Source: a virus. Taken from it: 64,000 nt of DNA. The notes under the pieces are model-generated. The model did no database searches, was not told where the DNA came from, and saw nothing but the letters and a program-made list of their open reading frames with translations. Of the stretch, positions 29,421 to 38,047 are shown piece after piece (the first letter of the stretch is position 1; every line of letters begins with the position of its first letter). Both the position numbers and the translations under genes were made by a program. The stretch lies in IMG/VR virus record IMGVR_UViG_3300044841_000066, positions 1-64,000 of that record; one strand, given 5' to 3'.

Positions 29421-30824
29421 ATGGAACTAAAGGGTAGTTTGGAAGATAATGTGCTGACGCTTGTCTGCACAAACGATCAGCACGCACCCGGCCTGCTGAT
29501 CACGCTGACCCCGCAACTCTTCTCAACGCGTCACTACCGCAAGATCGCCGAACTCGCCTTCGTCCACATCGAGAAGTTCGGTAAGGCGCCGGGCGCGCAT
29601 TTGCGGGATGCGCTTGAGGCCGATTTACGGCGTGGCGAAGAGGGTCTGCTGATCAAGCGCATCCTGGATGACATCGATGCGCTGGCGCCGTCCTTGCAGC
29701 CTGACTATGTGCTGGGACATCTGTCACGCTTCATCGCCCTGCGCAAGATCGCAATGGCGGTCGAGGCGGCGGCGGATGCGGTCGCCGCTGGCGATGTCGA
29801 GGCGGCCGAGGCGGCACTCTATGCCCGGAACTCAACCCCCATCGGTTCGCCTGGAATATGGCTGACCGATCCCGAACAGATGTTGCGCTTTCTGAATAGG
29901 CGTGAAGAGGATTTGTTTACATCCGGCATCGAGGCGCTCGATGTGCGCGGGGTCAGGCCGGCGCGGAAAGAGGTGTTTCTGTTTCTCGGTTCGAAATCGG
30001 TGGGCAAGAGTTGGGCGCTGATCCAATGCGGCAAACAGAATATTCTGAACCGGCGATCAGTCCTCCACATCACGCTGGAAATGTCCGATGACCATACAGC
30101 CCAGCGCTATGTGCAATCACTCTTTGCGATGACCCAGGACGGCGAAGCGACGGTCCGCATTCCGATGTTCAAGAAAGACCAACTCGGGCGCTTCACCTCC
30201 TTGGACTATGATGTGCTGGAACCCGAGCATCTCCGCCCGGCGATCCGCGCCCAGGTCAGCAAAAAGCTCCTGGCATTCAAGAGCAAACCGCCGCTCAAGA
30301 TCAAGGAGTTCCCGACAAGCTCACTCACAATTCCCATGTTCAATGCCTATCTGGATATGTTGGAGCGCCTAGAGGGCTTTAAGCCGGACATGGTTGTTGT
30401 CGACTACGCCAAGCTGTTCGCGCTCGATATCAAGCAGCTCCGTCTCTCGATCGGCCACATGATGGAGCAGCTTCGCGGGATTGCGGTGACGCGGAATATC
30501 GCTATTGTAACTGCATGGCAGGGCAATCGCGAGACCGACAGCGCGCGCACCGTAACATCCGGCATGATCTCTGAGGATTGGTCGCTGGCAGGTACCGTCG
30601 ACACGCTTGTCACAATATCCAAGACCCCGGCCGAGAGTAAGCAAGGGCTTTGTCGCTTGCTTGTTGATAAGGCGCGATCGGCCAAGGATAAATATGTCGT
30701 TCTGTTGACTCAATCCTATGCGACCGGGCAATTCTGCATTGACAGCGTATTTATGAACCATTTCGTGCAAGAGGAAGTCAAGCGCTCGATCGGCGAAGGC
30801 GACGACTCCGAGAGCAGCAGCTAG
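29421..30824 (+). CDS. DnaB-like replicative helicase
   Basis: 467 aa RecA-type hexameric helicase. Walker A GSKSVGKSW is near residue 195, Walker B DMVVVDYAKLF near residue 330, and the region VTAWQGNRETDSARTV resembles motif H4 with its arginine finger. The N-terminal 150 residues are helical as in DnaB N-domains. It lies between queE and the SF2 helicase; the stop and next start overlap (TAGTG). It would pair with the primase at 6654, which is a separate gene. Confidence 0.82.
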   Translation: MELKGSLEDNVLTLVCTNDQHAPGLLITLTPQLFSTRHYRKIAELAFVHIEKFGKAPGAHLRDALEADLRRGEEGLLIKRILDDIDALAPSLQPDYVLGHLSRFIALRKIAMAVEAAADAVAAGDVEAAEAALYARNSTPIGSPGIWLTDPEQMLRFLNRREEDLFTSGIEALDVRGVRPARKEVFLFLGSKSVGKSWALIQCGKQNILNRRSVLHITLEMSDDHTAQRYVQSLFAMTQDGEATVRIPMFKKDQLGRFTSLDYDVLEPEHLRPAIRAQVSKKLLAFKSKPPLKIKEFPTSSLTIPMFNAYLDMLERLEGFKPDMVVVDYAKLFALDIKQLRLSIGHMMEQLRGIAVTRNIAIVTAWQGNRETDSARTVTSGMISEDWSLAGTVDTLVTISKTPAESKQGLCRLLVDKARSAKDKYVVLLTQSYATGQFCIDSVFMNHFVQEEVKRSIGEGDDSESSS

Positions 30825-32392
30825 TGCCCATAGCGCCCGAGGCCATCGAGCGCTTCCTGACCGCGCCCTTGCCCTGGGTGCCGGCATGCAAGGGCATGAC
30901 GCCCGAGGATCTGCAAAAGCTGATCACAACAGCGTCTGGCGCCGCGCTCGATCCGAAGACCCAGCCCCGCCCGCACCAGCTTGAAGGTGCGGCGTGGGCC
31001 ATCTACAGGCGGCGCACGCTCCTGTTCTTTTGGATGCGCCTGGGTAAGACCAAGATTGCGCTGGATTGGGCCAGTCACCTCAAGCGCTGCGGCCTGACCC
31101 ACAAGAAAGGTCTCGTCATCGCGCACGCGCCGATCGGCGCCGATGTCTGGCAGTCCGAGGTGCCGAAACATTCCGATCTCAAGGCCACTGTTGTATCCTC
31201 GGGCAATGGCTCGACTGATGCCCTGATCGACGCGCTCGAAAGTGATTGCGATCTGATCGTGATTGCGCACTCCACCTTACAGCAGCTATTCTCGATCAAG
31301 AAACTGAACCGCAAGGGCGTTCCCAAGCTCTACCCGGATGTTGAAGCCCTGGCCATCGCGGCGGAATGCTTCTCGTTCTGCATCATCGACGAAACCCATC
31401 TCTGTGCTAATCACACAAGCCTGCGCTTTGACATCGTTAGCGGCCTTGTGGCCAAATGCCGACAACGCCTCGGGCTTTCGGGCACCCCTGTCGGCCGCGA
31501 TCCCCTGGCCATGTGGGCACAGGCGTTCTTGATCGATGAAGGGCAGGCGCTCAGCTCGAACTTCTACTTTTTCGAGGCGGCGTTTTGCAAGGTGCGCAAG
31601 GCGCGGTTCGGCAAGCGCCAAAATGAGCTGGTATTCGACAAGCTGAAGCTGCCCGCGCTCAAGCAAAAGATGGACACAATCGCCCTGGCCTACGGCAAAA
31701 ACGAGATCAAGGGCGCTGATGTCTACGCTGGGGTTGTCGACCTCAAGATGGGGCCGAAGCAGCGCGACGCGTATAATGAGCTTGTAACGCGCTTGGCAGA
31801 GATCGAGGAGGACGACGAACGTGCCAAAGAAGCCGCCTTTATCCGCCTGCGCCAGATTGCCAGCGGATACCTACCGTTCAATGATGATGAGGGTGACCGG
31901 CGTATTGTGCATTTCGCTGATAGTGCTAAGTTGGCTTGGTTTCGTGAATTCCTGGCCGACCCGCCCGATGCGCAATGCGTCTTTTTTCACCACTTCATCC
32001 ATTCCGGCGAACTACTCTGCGCTGAGCTGGCCAAGGCCAAGGTCTCCCATGTTTCGTTACGCGGGGAGGCCGGCGCAAGACGCGAGGCGCTGGCCAGCTT
32101 TCAGTCGGGTAAATCCCAGGTACTCGTTGCTAATGCCGTAACCGGCGGCACCGCGATCGACCTACCGATGGCGGACTATCTATGCTTTTTCGAGTCGCCT
32201 GTTTCCCCGCGTTTACGCGAGCAGGCCGAGGCCCGGCCGATGGCGCGGGGGGATCGGCCGCTGCTGCTGGACGATCTCGTCTGCGCCCCTGTTGAGCGCC
32301 GCATCCTGGGATTTATCAAGGAGGGGCGCGATCTCGCCAGCGTCTTGGTGCATAGCTCGCGCAAACTCGCTGAGAGCCTGTTCGCAAAGTAG
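30824..32392 (+). CDS. SNF2-like SF2 helicase/ATPase
   Basis: 522 aa, starting at GTG 30824 which overlaps the previous stop. Motif Q-like PRPHQLEGAAW, Walker A WMRLGKTK, DETH (CIIDETHLC) as motif II, and LGLSGTP as motif III identify an SF2 helicase in the SNF2-like group. The second lobe has VLVANAVTGGTAIDLPMADY and a motif VI in REQAEARPMARG. No nuclease domain is fused. It may remodel forks or strip proteins from DNA, like T4 UvsW. Confidence 0.85.
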   Translation: MPIAPEAIERFLTAPLPWVPACKGMTPEDLQKLITTASGAALDPKTQPRPHQLEGAAWAIYRRRTLLFFWMRLGKTKIALDWASHLKRCGLTHKKGLVIAHAPIGADVWQSEVPKHSDLKATVVSSGNGSTDALIDALESDCDLIVIAHSTLQQLFSIKKLNRKGVPKLYPDVEALAIAAECFSFCIIDETHLCANHTSLRFDIVSGLVAKCRQRLGLSGTPVGRDPLAMWAQAFLIDEGQALSSNFYFFEAAFCKVRKARFGKRQNELVFDKLKLPALKQKMDTIALAYGKNEIKGADVYAGVVDLKMGPKQRDAYNELVTRLAEIEEDDERAKEAAFIRLRQIASGYLPFNDDEGDRRIVHFADSAKLAWFREFLADPPDAQCVFFHHFIHSGELLCAELAKAKVSHVSLRGEAGARREALASFQSGKSQVLVANAVTGGTAIDLPMADYLCFFESPVSPRLREQAEARPMARGDRPLLLDDLVCAPVERRILGFIKEGRDLASVLVHSSRKLAESLFAK

Positions 32393-32421
32393 TTGCGTTC
32401 GCGTTTCCACACCGGTATATC
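32393..32421 (+). promoter_or_regulatory. TTGCGT-17-TATATC promoter
   Basis: TTGCGT (32393-32398), 17-bp spacer, TATATC (32416-32421), with GG before the -10. It begins directly after the SF2 helicase stop and serves three small genes from 32467. Confidence 0.65.
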
Positions 32422-32466
32422 TTTTGCAGTGGCGCGATTGCCGCTGGGAAAGGAACTCAAATCACG

Positions 32467-32628
32467 ATGAAATGGACCGTCACCAACGGAACGGAAACCG
32501 CCGACGCGCTTGCCCTGACCCATGCGCAAGCCAAGCAGGCCGCGATCGAGATGGGTCAAGGCTGGATGCCTATGCTATTGGCACTCGCCTTGTTCCCGCT
32601 CGCGCTGCCCATGCAGGAGGCCGCATAG
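32467..32628 (+). CDS. Small membrane protein, 53 aa
   Basis: ATG 32467 follows AAAGGA at good spacing. The N-terminal half is polar (KWTVTNGTETADALALTHAQ) and the C-terminal half has one hydrophobic stretch (MLLALALFPLALPMQ). The stop is next to the following ATG, and the ribosome site of that gene (GGAGG) lies in its last codons. No family recognised. Confidence 0.6.
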   Translation: MKWTVTNGTETADALALTHAQAKQAAIEMGQGWMPMLLALALFPLALPMQEAA

Positions 32629-32832
32629 ATGGTCAAAGATTTTAAGATAATGGATCGGGTGCGCTTAACGAACATGGGTGTTGTCGAGATCGGAGAACGC
32701 AGCGGGGATGATGAGGTTCCCACAGGCATCGGTGATGTGACCGCGGTCAGTGAGAGCAAAATCACGGTCGAATTCGATGATGCAGTGATCGAGTGCTATC
32801 CGGAATGGTTACAACTCGTCAGGGTGAGCTAG
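32629..32832 (+). CDS. Hypothetical 67-aa SH3-like protein
   Basis: Beta-rich (KIMDRVRLTNMGVVEIGE, SKITVEFDDAVIECYPEWLQLV), the pattern of a small SH3-like or KOW-type barrel found in many phage early regions. It abuts the gene before and the gene after. Function unknown. Confidence 0.6.
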   Translation: MVKDFKIMDRVRLTNMGVVEIGERSGDDEVPTGIGDVTAVSESKITVEFDDAVIECYPEWLQLVRVS

Positions 32833-33168
32833 ATGGCCACGACTGTCAACCGCAAGACCGAGCACGATTTCGTCACCCTGGCCATCACCTGGGAAATCAC
32901 AACCAAGCTCAATCTGACCTGGAACCGCAATGGGGAAAAGATCAGCTACGCGCAAGCGATCGATCCTGAGCTAGCGGCCAAGCTGCTCGAAGCGGCCAGG
33001 GTGCCGAATGGCGAACCGACTATCGGGCAATGGATCGAAAAGGTCTGGGAATGCGCGGCCAGGACGCGAGACCCGCTTGAGCTGCTCGCGCTCTTGCGAG
33101 CCTTGCCACGGCCGGGCGAGCCTAAGCCCAAGATACTTCCGCGCTATCGGCCGCCCGCCGACCGATAA
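32833..33168 (+). CDS. Hypothetical 111-aa protein
   Basis: Starts MATTVNRKTEHDFVTLAITW directly after the previous stop. The centre is helical (AIDPELAAKLLEAARVPNG) and the C-terminus basic and Pro-rich (PRPGEPKPKILPRYRPP). Third gene of the 32.4-kb unit. No family recognised. Confidence 0.55.
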   Translation: MATTVNRKTEHDFVTLAITWEITTKLNLTWNRNGEKISYAQAIDPELAAKLLEAARVPNGEPTIGQWIEKVWECAARTRDPLELLALLRALPRPGEPKPKILPRYRPPADR

Positions 33169-33173
33169 TCTGG

Positions 33174-33202
33174 TTGCGTTAATATTTCTGGGTCAGTATA
33201 TC
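33174..33202 (+). promoter_or_regulatory. TTGCGT-17-TATATC promoter with small dyad
   Basis: TTGCGT (33174-33179), 17-bp spacer, TATATC (33197-33202). GTCAGT and ACTGAC flank the -10 and form a 6-bp dyad. The gene starts at 33252 after a GGAG ribosome site. Nearly the same -10 context (TATATCTAACTG) occurs at 62305. Confidence 0.65.
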
Positions 33203-33251
33203 TAACTGACTACCGGGCGCCTCGCCGGATTTCAGGGGCAGGAGAAGAACA

Positions 33252-33482
33252 ATGGTTAATCATCCCAGGCGGCAAGTCGGCAGCTCAACCGTCAAAAAAC
33301 TGCGCAATATGTATCGGGAAGCCTGGAACCAGCGCAAATGGCCGCATTCTGATGACTACATCCGTGAGCTTTGGTTGGAAGAGCGTGGCGAGGTCCGGAA
33401 TGGCCAGAACAAAGTTCCGCCGGCTGAGGTGTGGGAACGCTGCCTCTTGCGGATGCGCGAGAACCATTCTTTTGAGAACTGA
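33252..33482 (+). CDS. Hypothetical 76-aa basic protein
   Basis: Helical, basic and Trp-rich (VKKLRNMYREAWNQRKW, DDYIRELWLEERGEV). Alone behind its own promoter. The next gene starts about 100 bp further. It may bind nucleic acid, but no motif proves it. Confidence 0.55.
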   Translation: MVNHPRRQVGSSTVKKLRNMYREAWNQRKWPHSDDYIRELWLEERGEVRNGQNKVPPAEVWERCLLRMRENHSFEN

Positions 33483-33582
33483 CTAGGCGAAACGCCGGCG
33501 GGTATATAAGCTCGCCAGCGTCCACAGGATGCCGCCCCGCCCTGTGCTGATGAGCCAGGGGCAAATGCAAAGGGAGAACCCG

Positions 33583-35337
33583 ATGTCAGATGAACCAAAA
33601 CCCCGCTTCCGCATACGCGGCGCCGCTGCCCAGCTCGCGCCCGCGATCATCCTACCCGCCGCGCCCAAGCTGATCCTGCCGGCCGCGCTGAGCGAGCGCT
33701 ACTCCAAACCCAAGGAAAAGGGTTTCAAGGCCTCTCCCCAGCAGCTCGCCTATTTCGACTGGATCGAAAAGGGATCGGGCAATCTGATCATGGAGGCGGT
33801 TGCTGGCGCCGGCAAGTCGACGACCTTGGTCCAGGGCTTTCGCTACATGCAAGGGCAGGTGTTCTGCGGCGCTTACAACAAGGCGGCGGGCGCCGATCTC
33901 AGGGATAAGGCGACCAAGCTCGACGCGCTGCGCCCTGGCCTGCATATCTCGACCATGCACGCATCCGGCCTCTACGACTGGAAGCGCACGCATAAGCAGG
34001 TTGAGATCGACGATACCAAGCCGCGCCGGCTGATCGAGCGCTTTGTCGATGATTTCCCGGCGCATCGGGACGCCAAGACCTACAGCGCGTTCATCAACAA
34101 GATGATCAGCTTCGGTAAGCAATTCCTGATCGGCTGTGCCGGCAAGCCGGGTGCCGACAATATGGCGGTCTGGCTCAAGCTGATGGACCATTTCAGCGTC
34201 GACCAGGACCTACCCGAGAATGTCCACCCCGAAGCGATCATGGAATGGGTGATGGAGATATTCGGCCGCTCGCACGCCGAATGCCCGACCCGGATCGACT
34301 TCGACGACATGATCTACGCGCCGATCGCTTACGACATCCGGATGTTCGCCAATGACTGGGTGCTCGTCGACGAATGCCAGGACATCAACCCAGCGCGCCG
34401 GGAAATGGCCAAGCGGCTGCTGAAGCGCGCGGGCCGGGCGGTATTTGTCGGCGATAGCCGACAAGCGATCTACGGCTTCACGGGAGCTGGTGGGGATAGC
34501 ATCGACCGCATCGTTGAAGAATTCAAGTGCGAGCGCTTGCCGCTGACCGTCACCTATCGCTGCCCCAAGGCGGTCGTGAATTATGTCCACCAATGGGTCA
34601 GCCACATCGAGGCGCATCCCGACGCGCCCGAGGGCGTTGTCCGGCCAATCACTTATGTGCCAGAGCGGGTGTGCGCTGGGTGCCAGGGCATGGGCAATGA
34701 CCCCAAGATGCCGCGTACGCTCTGCGATGTATGTGGCGGTAAAAAGCGCATCCCGGCCCTGCCCTGGTTCCAGCAGGATGCGCCCGCAAACACAGATGTG
34801 ATCCTCTGCCGCTACACCCGCCCGCTGATCCAGACCGCCTACTCGATGATCAAGCGTGGCATCGCCTGCAAGGTCGAGGGGCGCGACATCGGGCGCGGCC
34901 TGATCACGATCTGCCGGATGTGGAAGATCAAGAGCATCGATCGCTTGGTAGAGCGGGTCGCCAAATGGGCCGAGCACGAGATTGCCAAGGCGATCAAGGC
35001 CGAGTCGGAGAAGCGGCAACAGGAGATTGAGGATAAGCGCGACACCCTGTTGATCTTCATGGCGCGCTGCAAGGATCAGGGCAAGCACCTGATCGACGAC
35101 CTTGTGGCCGAGATCGAGAGCATGTTTGCCGACGATGTCAAGGGCGTCATAACCTTATGCACCGGGCACAAGAGCAAGGGCCGGGAATGGCCTCGGGTAT
35201 TCTGGATACAGACGACCGGTGGGCGGATCAGCAAGCCCTGGGAAGCGGTCGAAGAGATCAATGTTAAGTACGTCATCGGAACGCGGGCGATGGCGGAACT
35301 GATACTCGTCCCCGAAACGCTTGGAAAGGCCGCCTGA
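33583..35337 (+). CDS. UvrD/PcrA-like SF1 helicase with DnaJ-type zinc insertion
   Basis: 584 aa from ATG 33583 (ribosome site AAAGGGAGA); the frame upstream to 33529 is less likely. Walker A AVAGAGKSTT is near residue 75, motif II VLVDECQDIN near residue 265, motif III FVGDSRQAIYGFTGA, motif IV TVTYRCP, and motif V-VI elements TGHKSKGREWPRVF and GTRAMAELILV. Between motifs IV and V, CAGCQGMG and CDVCGGKK resemble two halves of a DnaJ-type zinc finger, which UvrD lacks. It unwinds DNA in the 3'-5' direction by family. The role may be repair or fork restart. Confidence 0.85.
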   Translation: MSDEPKPRFRIRGAAAQLAPAIILPAAPKLILPAALSERYSKPKEKGFKASPQQLAYFDWIEKGSGNLIMEAVAGAGKSTTLVQGFRYMQGQVFCGAYNKAAGADLRDKATKLDALRPGLHISTMHASGLYDWKRTHKQVEIDDTKPRRLIERFVDDFPAHRDAKTYSAFINKMISFGKQFLIGCAGKPGADNMAVWLKLMDHFSVDQDLPENVHPEAIMEWVMEIFGRSHAECPTRIDFDDMIYAPIAYDIRMFANDWVLVDECQDINPARREMAKRLLKRAGRAVFVGDSRQAIYGFTGAGGDSIDRIVEEFKCERLPLTVTYRCPKAVVNYVHQWVSHIEAHPDAPEGVVRPITYVPERVCAGCQGMGNDPKMPRTLCDVCGGKKRIPALPWFQQDAPANTDVILCRYTRPLIQTAYSMIKRGIACKVEGRDIGRGLITICRMWKIKSIDRLVERVAKWAEHEIAKAIKAESEKRQQEIEDKRDTLLIFMARCKDQGKHLIDDLVAEIESMFADDVKGVITLCTGHKSKGREWPRVFWIQTTGGRISKPWEAVEEINVKYVIGTRAMAELILVPETLGKAA

Positions 35338-35338
35338 T

Positions 35339-35455
35339 ATGATCGTATTACTTTTGTTTTTGATCTTCATCGCCCTGCTGTTTCCCGGTGCCATGCGCGC
35401 CGGGATCGGGCTGCTCGTCATCATCGGCCTGCTCGCTGCTGCCCAACATATGTAA
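35339..35455 (+). CDS. Tiny hydrophobic protein, 38 aa
   Basis: ATG 35339 is one base after the helicase stop. Two hydrophobic segments, IVLLLFLIFIALLF and IGLLVIIGLLAAA, are separated by PGAMRAG, giving a possible hairpin in the membrane. Coding status rests on position and composition only. It is the last rightward gene before the lysis cassette. Confidence 0.45.
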   Translation: MIVLLLFLIFIALLFPGAMRAGIGLLVIIGLLAAAQHM

Positions 35456-35479
35456 TTGCAAACTTGCAATGATTATCGA

Positions 35480-35521
35480 CAACAAAAGAAAGCCGGCGCG
35501 AGCAGCGATGCCCGGCCGGCT
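35480..35521 (-). terminator. Terminator of the leftward late operon
   Basis: On the minus strand AGCCGGC (35521-35515) pairs with GCCGGCT (35497-35491), followed by TTCTTTTGTTG. It lies about 30 bp after the stop of the last late gene at 35550. The plus strand has no T-run, so it acts mainly leftward. Confidence 0.75.
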
Positions 35522-35549
35522 GAAAGGTTAAGGGAGGAAACTCCGTCCG

Positions 35550-36284
35550 CTATTGGGTCAGCGCGCCAGCGTCGAGTAAGCCGTCAACGGTAACCCCATT
35601 ATAGAAGCCGGCGGCATTCCCGAGTTGGCGCCAGACAACGCCATGCGCCTCATCGAGCCGCGTCATCAACCATTCCCAGGTGACCGATTGCCAGCGACCC
35701 CAGGTGCCGATTTGGACGATATCGCTGTCGGCCAACCCACCATAGCACCAAGCCGGAATGCCATGCCCACCAATGACAACGCCGTCATCCCGCCCGGCCT
35801 GGACATCCCAAAGCCCCATCGTCTCCATCTCGCGTTCGCGCAGCGTCACACCTAGGTAGAGCGGGCCTAAGCGCTCCATGGCGATGGCCAGGGCGGAACG
35901 CGCCTTGGGATCGATTGTACCCCATTGACCGTAGAGCGTTTGCGGACCGATGTCGAACCCATGCGCCTGTCGATTGAGCACATCGCGCATGATCGCGCCC
36001 TCGGTCGCGGCGAGGTCGGGCGGATTGCCCACGCATGACCCGTAGAAGGCGAGCGGCTTGCCGGGATCGACGATCAGATCGTAACCGTTCAGATAGGCGA
36101 CCCCACGCGCGCAATTGGCCAGCGCCGCCGCGGTGCAATCTGAATAGTGGTCGTTGTCATACATCTCTGGCCCGAAGTCCGCCAACGAACGGTCCAGCTT
36201 GGCCGGCGGCGGGACGGCACCGAACCGATGAGCCGGCGCGGCGGCCAGCTCGATCGGATCATGCGCCAAGCGGCCGAGGCGCAT
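35550..36284 (-). CDS. Papain/C39-like cysteine peptidase, possible lysin
   Basis: 244 aa. YDNDHYSDCTAAALANCARG supplies the catalytic Cys in the DCT-AA pattern, and GVVIGGHGIPAWCYGG with QIGTWGRWQSVTWEW the His and a likely Asn or Trp. This matches a family of C39/papain-like peptidases common in phages and prophages. It is the last gene of the late operon, after holin- and spanin-like genes, so a murein peptide endolysin role is plausible, but no cell-wall-binding domain is seen and no other endolysin gene was found in the window. Confidence 0.6.
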   Translation of the reverse strand: MRLGRLAHDPIELAAAPAHRFGAVPPPAKLDRSLADFGPEMYDNDHYSDCTAAALANCARGVAYLNGYDLIVDPGKPLAFYGSCVGNPPDLAATEGAIMRDVLNRQAHGFDIGPQTLYGQWGTIDPKARSALAIAMERLGPLYLGVTLREREMETMGLWDVQAGRDDGVVIGGHGIPAWCYGGLADSDIVQIGTWGRWQSVTWEWLMTRLDEAHGVVWRQLGNAAGFYNGVTVDGLLDAGALTQ

Positions 36285-36781
36285 TAGCCTTTGGTCGCCA
36301 GCAGCGCGCGGGCCTGCGCCGGCGTGTAGGATGGCGCCACGCTACCCATGCTGGCAGCGCTCAAGCCGACGGCGGCCAGCAGCGCCGGCAAGAGCGAGAC
36401 GGCGGCGTTAACGATTGGTATGAGCGCAGATCCGCCGGGGATGAGCGAGAGCGCGATCGGCGCGATGGCGTTGACAGCCTGCGTGATCTCAACGACAACG
36501 GATGTCGCCGGCATAAGCGTTGCCGCCGCGACGATCTTGGCGTCGGCTACGATCGTGGCGAGATCGCTTTGCAGTGTGGCAAGCAGCGTCTGCGATACAC
36601 CGGGAATGGCCGCGATCGAGGAAATCGTCGCAGACAGGCCAGATGCGATCAACGAGGCATCGGTCGCGAGCTGATTTGGCGTCGTGGCCGGATTGACGGG
36701 CGTGCCCACGCAGGCGGCGAGCAGGCTGGCGGGAACGATAGCGGACGCGCCGATGAGCGCGCGACGGCGTGACATATGCAT
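36284..36781 (-). CDS. Twin-arginine signal lipoprotein, unknown function
   Basis: 165 aa from ATG 36781 (ribosome site GAAGGAAG). The N-terminus has MSRRRALIGASAIVPASLLAAC, a twin-arginine type signal ending in a lipobox-like Cys. The rest is Ala/Ile/Val-rich with helices (TISSIAAIPGVSQTLLATLQ) and a hydrophobic ALSLIPGGSALIPIVNAAV segment. It lies in the lysis cassette. Export of a phage lipoprotein could change the envelope or exclude superinfecting phage; neither is proven. Stop and next start overlap. Confidence 0.6.
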   Translation of the reverse strand: MHMSRRRALIGASAIVPASLLAACVGTPVNPATTPNQLATDASLIASGLSATISSIAAIPGVSQTLLATLQSDLATIVADAKIVAAATLMPATSVVVEITQAVNAIAPIALSLIPGGSALIPIVNAAVSLLPALLAAVGLSAASMGSVAPSYTPAQARALLATKG

Positions 36782-36795
36782 TCGGTAAGCTTCCT

Positions 36796-36948
36796 TCAGA
36801 TACGGCCGAGTATGGCCAGGACGATGAGGACGATGAGGATCAACCCGAGCGGACCGTAAGCGTAGGGTGTCCCGAGATAGCCGCCGCGATACCCGAAGCC
36901 TCCACCAAGCACCAGGAGGACGATCAGGATCAGGAGTAGCGGGTTCAT
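36796..36948 (-). CDS. DUF3309-like small membrane protein
   Basis: 50 aa: MNPLLLILIVLLVLGGGFG, then GYRGGYLGTPYAYGP, then GLILIVLIVLAILGRI. This two-helix layout with a Gly/Tyr-rich centre is that of DUF3309, frequent in Proteobacteria. The start overlaps the holin-like stop (ATGA). In a lysis cassette it may be a second holin or an antiholin; function is unknown. Confidence 0.65.
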   Translation of the reverse strand: MNPLLLILIVLLVLGGGFGYRGGYLGTPYAYGPLGLILIVLIVLAILGRI

Positions 36949-37352
36949 GCGGCGGGGATTGCGGCGGGTGGCGTCCGCGATCCGGTATCGACCGCGCCGA
37001 CAATCGCCTTGGCGATATCGTCTTGGCTGACGCCAAGGTTGGCCAGGGCGGGGCCGGCGACGGCTAGGACCGCTTGCGCCTCGGCCAAGACAACGGGGTT
37101 GCTGATGTTGATGTGGGCGACCTTGACGATGCCCTGATCGATCTTGGTCTCAAGCGCACCGGCTGAGGTCTGGATCAACGCGGCGACCTTGGTTTCCTGC
37201 TGGGTCGTCAGCATGATCCCGCTGCGCTGCTCGAATGCCTTGATGGCGATAGGGAAGTAGCGCGCGAACCACGCCCCGATGACGAGCGCGCCGATCTGCA
37301 CAATGGGCGTTGTGATCACGGAAAGATCGAGCGCTGAGCTGGTAACGGTCAT
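36945..37352 (-). CDS. Holin-like protein
   Basis: 135 aa. An N-terminal hydrophobic helix (TTPIVQIGALVIGAWFARYF) is followed by an amphipathic part with AFEQRSGIMLTTQQETKVAALIQ and a helical C-terminus. This layout is that of LLH-type phage holins. It overlaps the lipoprotein gene at 37349 by 4 bp. The position among spanin, lipoprotein and peptidase genes supports lysis, though the sequence is only weakly diagnostic. Confidence 0.55.
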   Translation of the reverse strand: MTVTSSALDLSVITTPIVQIGALVIGAWFARYFPIAIKAFEQRSGIMLTTQQETKVAALIQTSAGALETKIDQGIVKVAHINISNPVVLAEAQAVLAVAGPALANLGVSQDDIAKAIVGAVDTGSRTPPAAIPAA

Positions 37353-37594
37353 TTTGGTTTCCTTTGTTGTTTTATCAATTCATCCGAACAGGCCACAAGC
37401 CGCGCATCGACTTGGAGCAATGCCTTGGTCGTCAGGTTTCCCCAAGCGCCGACGACCTCAACCGCACGGTTGCCTTTGGCGGGCGGCACAGGCGGGATAA
37501 TGGGTTTGCCGCAGACATAGGGCGGCTCTGGTGGGATAGGCACCGGGACGGATGAGCAGGCGCCCAAAGTCAGGACCAACCAGAGCGCCCGCAT
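37349..37594 (-). CDS. Outer-membrane spanin-like lipoprotein (Rz1-like)
   Basis: 81 aa. The N-terminus MRALWLVLTLGACSS is a lipoprotein signal with Cys13, followed by a Pro-rich stretch (VPVPIPPEPPYVCG, PIIPPVPPAKG) typical of o-spanins, and a short helical end. It begins where the i-spanin-like gene stops. It would link to the inner-membrane partner and disrupt the outer membrane. Confidence 0.65.
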   Translation of the reverse strand: MRALWLVLTLGACSSVPVPIPPEPPYVCGKPIIPPVPPAKGNRAVEVVGAWGNLTTKALLQVDARLVACSDELIKQQRKPK

Positions 37595-38004
37595 TATCGA
37601 TGTCCAGGCAGGATGCCGAGCGGCACTTTGCTTTCGCGGTCGAGCCGATCAACAATGGGCGCAATCCGTTCGACCGTACCATTCAGGCTTGCCAGGAGAT
37701 CGCCGGCCCGATCAGTAGCGCGCTGGATACCGCCGATCATGACATTCGCCTGATCCTGGCGCTTATCGGCCTGATCCTGGCGCTTTTCCATTTGGAGCTG
37801 CGAGGCTTGGACATTTGGAAGCGCAGCAATAGACTTATCCAGCTTGTCAAAACTGGTCTCCATGCGCTGCTGGATTTCAGTCACTTTATCGGAGACAGAT
37901 ACAATTGAGCCATGATCGAGCGAGACCGAGCGCACCGAGGCGACCAGCATGGATACGGCAACGAGTATGTGACCGAAGTTGATTTCCGGCTTTAACCAAG
38001 CCAT
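37594..38004 (-). CDS. Inner-membrane spanin-like protein (Rz-like)
   Basis: 136 aa. One N-terminal hydrophobic segment (FGHILVAVSMLVASV) is followed by a long coiled-coil periplasmic part (DKVTEIQQRMETSFDKLDKSI, QMEKRQDQADKRQDQANV). This is the i-spanin layout, and the lipoprotein gene follows directly. A virion accessory role is possible but less likely. Confidence 0.55.
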   Translation of the reverse strand: MAWLKPEINFGHILVAVSMLVASVRSVSLDHGSIVSVSDKVTEIQQRMETSFDKLDKSIAALPNVQASQLQMEKRQDQADKRQDQANVMIGGIQRATDRAGDLLASLNGTVERIAPIVDRLDRESKVPLGILPGHR

Positions 38005-38047
38005 TGGCGCGGACTCCTAAGCGATTGGCGTACGCTTTCCTCGCGCC

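Noticed and set aside
34210-35088. 292-codon minus-strand frame inside the UvrD-like gene
   Set aside because: Shadow frame; the sense protein shows all SF1 helicase motifs.
36035-36772. 245-codon plus-strand frame across the lysis cassette
   Set aside because: Arg-rich shadow without ribosome site, antisense to the lipoprotein and peptidase genes.
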